This document shows, in pieces, positions 11,883-13,608 of a stretch of DNA of 13,608 nucleotides; position 1 is the first letter of the stretch; each line of letters begins with the position of its first letter. Source of the DNA: Thermohalobaculum sp039026295 (GTDB taxonomy: Bacteria > Pseudomonadota > Alphaproteobacteria > Rhodobacterales > Rhodobacteraceae); assembly GCA_039026295.1 (NCBI GenBank), contig JBCCMP010000092.1:1-13608 (forward strand), written 5' to 3'. The translations under genes were made by a program, and so were the position numbers. The notes beneath the pieces were generated by a model that was not told where the DNA came from, searched no databases, and saw only the letters and a program-made list of their open reading frames with translations.

Positions 11883-13166
11883 TCAGCCAAAGACCGATTG
11901 CACCGCCAAGTTCGGCAGCCAAAGTACGATCGCCGGGATGAAGAGGCACAGCACCAGAACGCAGCCATCGGTGCAGAGGAACGGGAATGACCCGCGCATC
12001 ACTGTCGTCACGGGAACCTTGGTGGTGCCGCTGACCGCAAAGAGGTTCAGACCAACCGGCGGGATCACGGCCCCCATCTCGATGCAGAGAGCAAAAAGAA
12101 TGCCGAGGTGAATGGGGTCGATGTCCAGCGTCAGCGCCACCGGGTAGATCACCGGCACCACCAGCACCAGAACGGCGACACCGGTCAGGCAGGTCGACAG
12201 CGCCAAAAGGACGACCATCAACAGACCCAGGAAAGCCACAGGACTGAGGCCAAGCTGGGTCACCCATTCGGCGATGTCCTGCGGCCAGCCTTGGTTCGCC
12301 AGTAGAAACTGAAAGATCCCGACGCCGCCGAGAACGAAGAACAGAATGGCCGAAAGGTTCACCGCACGCTGGGTGGCGGCATAGGCTTCCTTCAGAAAAT
12401 TGCCGCGAAGTGCAACCGCTCCGTAAAGTAGTGCATAGGCGCAGGCCGCGGCACCGGATTCCGTGGGTGTAAGTACTCCGCCGTAGAGGCCGCCCAGCAC
12501 GATAACAGGCATCAAAAGCGCAGGAAACGCCTCGATGAAGGCTTGTCCCAGCTCGCGCAGCGAGAATTTGCTGGCGGGCAGGCCAATCAGGGCCGCCATC
12601 GTCAGCACGATCACCGCGTCCGAGATGGCCAGCATCACGCCGGGCGCGACGCCTGCGAAGAACAGCTTGGTGATCGACTGCTCGGTCAGAACACCATAGA
12701 GGATCAGCGTGATCGACGGAGGGATCAGTATGGCTATGCCGCCCCCTGTGGCGATCACGCCCGCCGCCATCCATTTCGGATAGCCGCGTTTGATCATCTC
12801 GGGATAGGCAACCAGACCCATCGCTGCCGCCATGGCGGTGGAGGAGCCCGAGATCGCGCCGAACATCACGGCAGCAAGGATGGTGGCATAGGCAAAACCG
12901 CCCGGTAACCAGCCGATCAATGCGTCAGCAAAGCGGAATAGCTTGTTGATCAGGCCGGTCCGCTCCATCAGGAAGCCCGCGTAGACGAAGAACGGGATCG
13001 CCATCAGCGTGTACTTGTTCACGAAGCTGAAGAACGACCGGAAGATCGCGTTCGGGCTGAGCATCGGATCGTAGAGAATGAATGCAACGGTCACCGCGAT
13101 CAGGGCCACCGCAATGGGCGCACCCAGCGCCAGCAGTGTCAGCAGTGCCGGTCCGATGAAACCCAT
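11883..13166 (-). CDS. TRAP transporter large permease subunit (DctM family, 427 aa)
   Basis: The full-length DctM signature is present: GAISGSSTAMAAAMG (103-117), the PPS of ILIPPSITLILYG (148-158), TPTESGAAA (233-241) and IPPVGLNLFAVSG (368-380). About a dozen hydrophobic segments span the length. Family knowledge: with the DctQ subunit and a periplasmic DctP protein, it forms a Na+-dependent tripartite transporter for organic acids, sulfonates and similar substrates in the inner membrane. The start ATG (13164-13166) lies 1 nt from the DctQ stop, so the two are cotranscribed. One oddity: the residue aligned by eye with the conserved acidic residue after LGxF(V/L)D in transporters such as SiaM is Thr328 here. 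The periplasmic binding protein is not in the window. Confidence 0.93.
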   Translation of the reverse strand: MGFIGPALLTLLALGAPIAVALIAVTVAFILYDPMLSPNAIFRSFFSFVNKYTLMAIPFFVYAGFLMERTGLINKLFRFADALIGWLPGGFAYATILAAVMFGAISGSSTAMAAAMGLVAYPEMIKRGYPKWMAAGVIATGGGIAILIPPSITLILYGVLTEQSITKLFFAGVAPGVMLAISDAVIVLTMAALIGLPASKFSLRELGQAFIEAFPALLMPVIVLGGLYGGVLTPTESGAAACAYALLYGAVALRGNFLKEAYAATQRAVNLSAILFFVLGGVGIFQFLLANQGWPQDIAEWVTQLGLSPVAFLGLLMVVLLALSTCLTGVAVLVLVVPVIYPVALTLDIDPIHLGILFALCIEMGAVIPPVGLNLFAVSGTTKVPVTTVMRGSFPFLCTDGCVLVLCLFIPAIVLWLPNLAVQSVFG

Positions 13167-13167
13167 G

Positions 13168-13608
13168 TCAGATATCGATGCCTTCTTCGACAGGAGCCCA
13201 ATCGAAGACCTGTTTGCCGAACAGTGCGCGGATGTCCTGATAAAGCTGGAAGGCCGATACGATCGCCATCAGGACGAACGTCACCACCAGCGCCAGCTGG
13301 AAGGGCCATATCACCAGCACCATCGACAGGGTCGTGCGTTCCATCATCATGGATCGTTCAATGGTGGGAATGCCCCAGGTGGCCAGCGCAGAATAGAGCG
13401 CCAGACCAAGTGCGGTCAGAAGGGCCCGGATCGCCAGGACAAGGCGGTTCAGGCCCCTTTGCTCCAGCGCATCAATCACGAAGCTGACGCGAAGATGCGA
13501 CCGGCGCGCCTGCGTAACGGCAAAGTAGAGAAAGACGGCAGATACGATGCCATAGGTCACCGCGTCCTGCCCCCAGTCGTAGACGACGCCGAAGATGTAG
13601 CGGCGGAA
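13168..13608 (-). CDS. TRAP transporter small permease subunit (DctQ family), N-terminus cut by window edge
   Basis: The frame is open to the right edge; 146 residues are present, beginning FRRYIFGVVYDWGQDAVTYG, which is the usual RY(V/I)F...W segment after the first DctQ membrane helix. Two further hydrophobic segments follow (around VLAIRALLTALGLALYS and LVIWPFQLALVVTFVLMAIVSAF). The C-terminal end is VEEGIDI. The true start lies outside the window, upstream of 13608. It is spaced 1 nt from dctM, as in other TRAP operons. Confidence 0.88.
   Translation of the reverse strand, partial: FRRYIFGVVYDWGQDAVTYGIVSAVFLYFAVTQARRSHLRVSFVIDALEQRGLNRLVLAIRALLTALGLALYSALATWGIPTIERSMMMERTTLSMVLVIWPFQLALVVTFVLMAIVSAFQLYQDIRALFGKQVFDWAPVEEGIDI

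Overview
The window looks like chromosomal DNA of an alphaproteobacterium, most likely a marine Rhodobacteraceae (roseobacter-type) species. The grounds are the high GC content, frequent GTG starts, an IalB-family periplasmic protein, a DUF6653 membrane protein, a TRAP transporter, an N-terminus typical of CoA-acylating methylmalonate-semialdehyde dehydrogenase, and a small RNA carrying the alphaproteobacterial CCUCCUCCC anti-Shine-Dalgarno motif. This assignment rests on recalled family patterns, not on a database search.

Layout. (1) 1-1088: the 5' end of mmsA runs off the left edge on the minus strand, followed by an unrecognised Cys/His-rich gene (264-1088, minus). (2) 1089-2255: a 1.17 kb gene-free stretch and the strangest part of the window. 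It holds a sigma-54-like promoter, a strong plus-strand terminator, a 17-bp direct repeat spaced exactly 200 bp, a tandem array of about 17 short palindromic units (period 26-27 bp, nested in an 80-bp higher-order repeat), two inverted repeats, and a very AT-rich segment with two DnaA-box matches. (3) 2256-4330: a minus-strand pair, a HerA-like ATPase (DUF853/YjgR family) and a DUF6653 membrane protein. (4) 4331-4917: a gene-free stretch with a strong sRNA candidate, a long imperfect inverted repeat, a sigma-70-like promoter, several hairpins and a possible coding remnant. (5) 4918-5448: ialB-like gene, convergent with (6) 5482-10056, minus strand: an L,D-transpeptidase, then an LpxD-type N-acyltransferase, an acyl carrier protein and a beta-ketoacyl-ACP synthase. 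The last two overlap by 4 nt. (7) 10351-10929: a YcbK/MepK-type murein endopeptidase divergent from the transpeptidase. (8) 11037-11870: a TauD/TfdA-type dioxygenase, convergent by 12 bp with (9) 11883-13608, minus: the TRAP transporter membrane subunits (DctM, and DctQ cut by the right edge).

How the genes may work together. The centre of the window is an envelope block. The LD-transpeptidase and the YcbK-type enzyme act on peptidoglycan cross-links, and the LpxD-ACP-KS trio looks like a dedicated acyl-chain supply plus N-acyl transfer to a UDP-sugar or glycolipid. The dioxygenase next to a TRAP carrier suggests uptake and oxidation of an organic acid or sulfonate, with the substrate unknown. 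The left part is dominated by non-coding structure. The nested repeat array beside DnaA-box matches and AT-rich DNA, the sRNA at 4424-4495, and the unknown Cys/His-rich protein are the features most worth following up.
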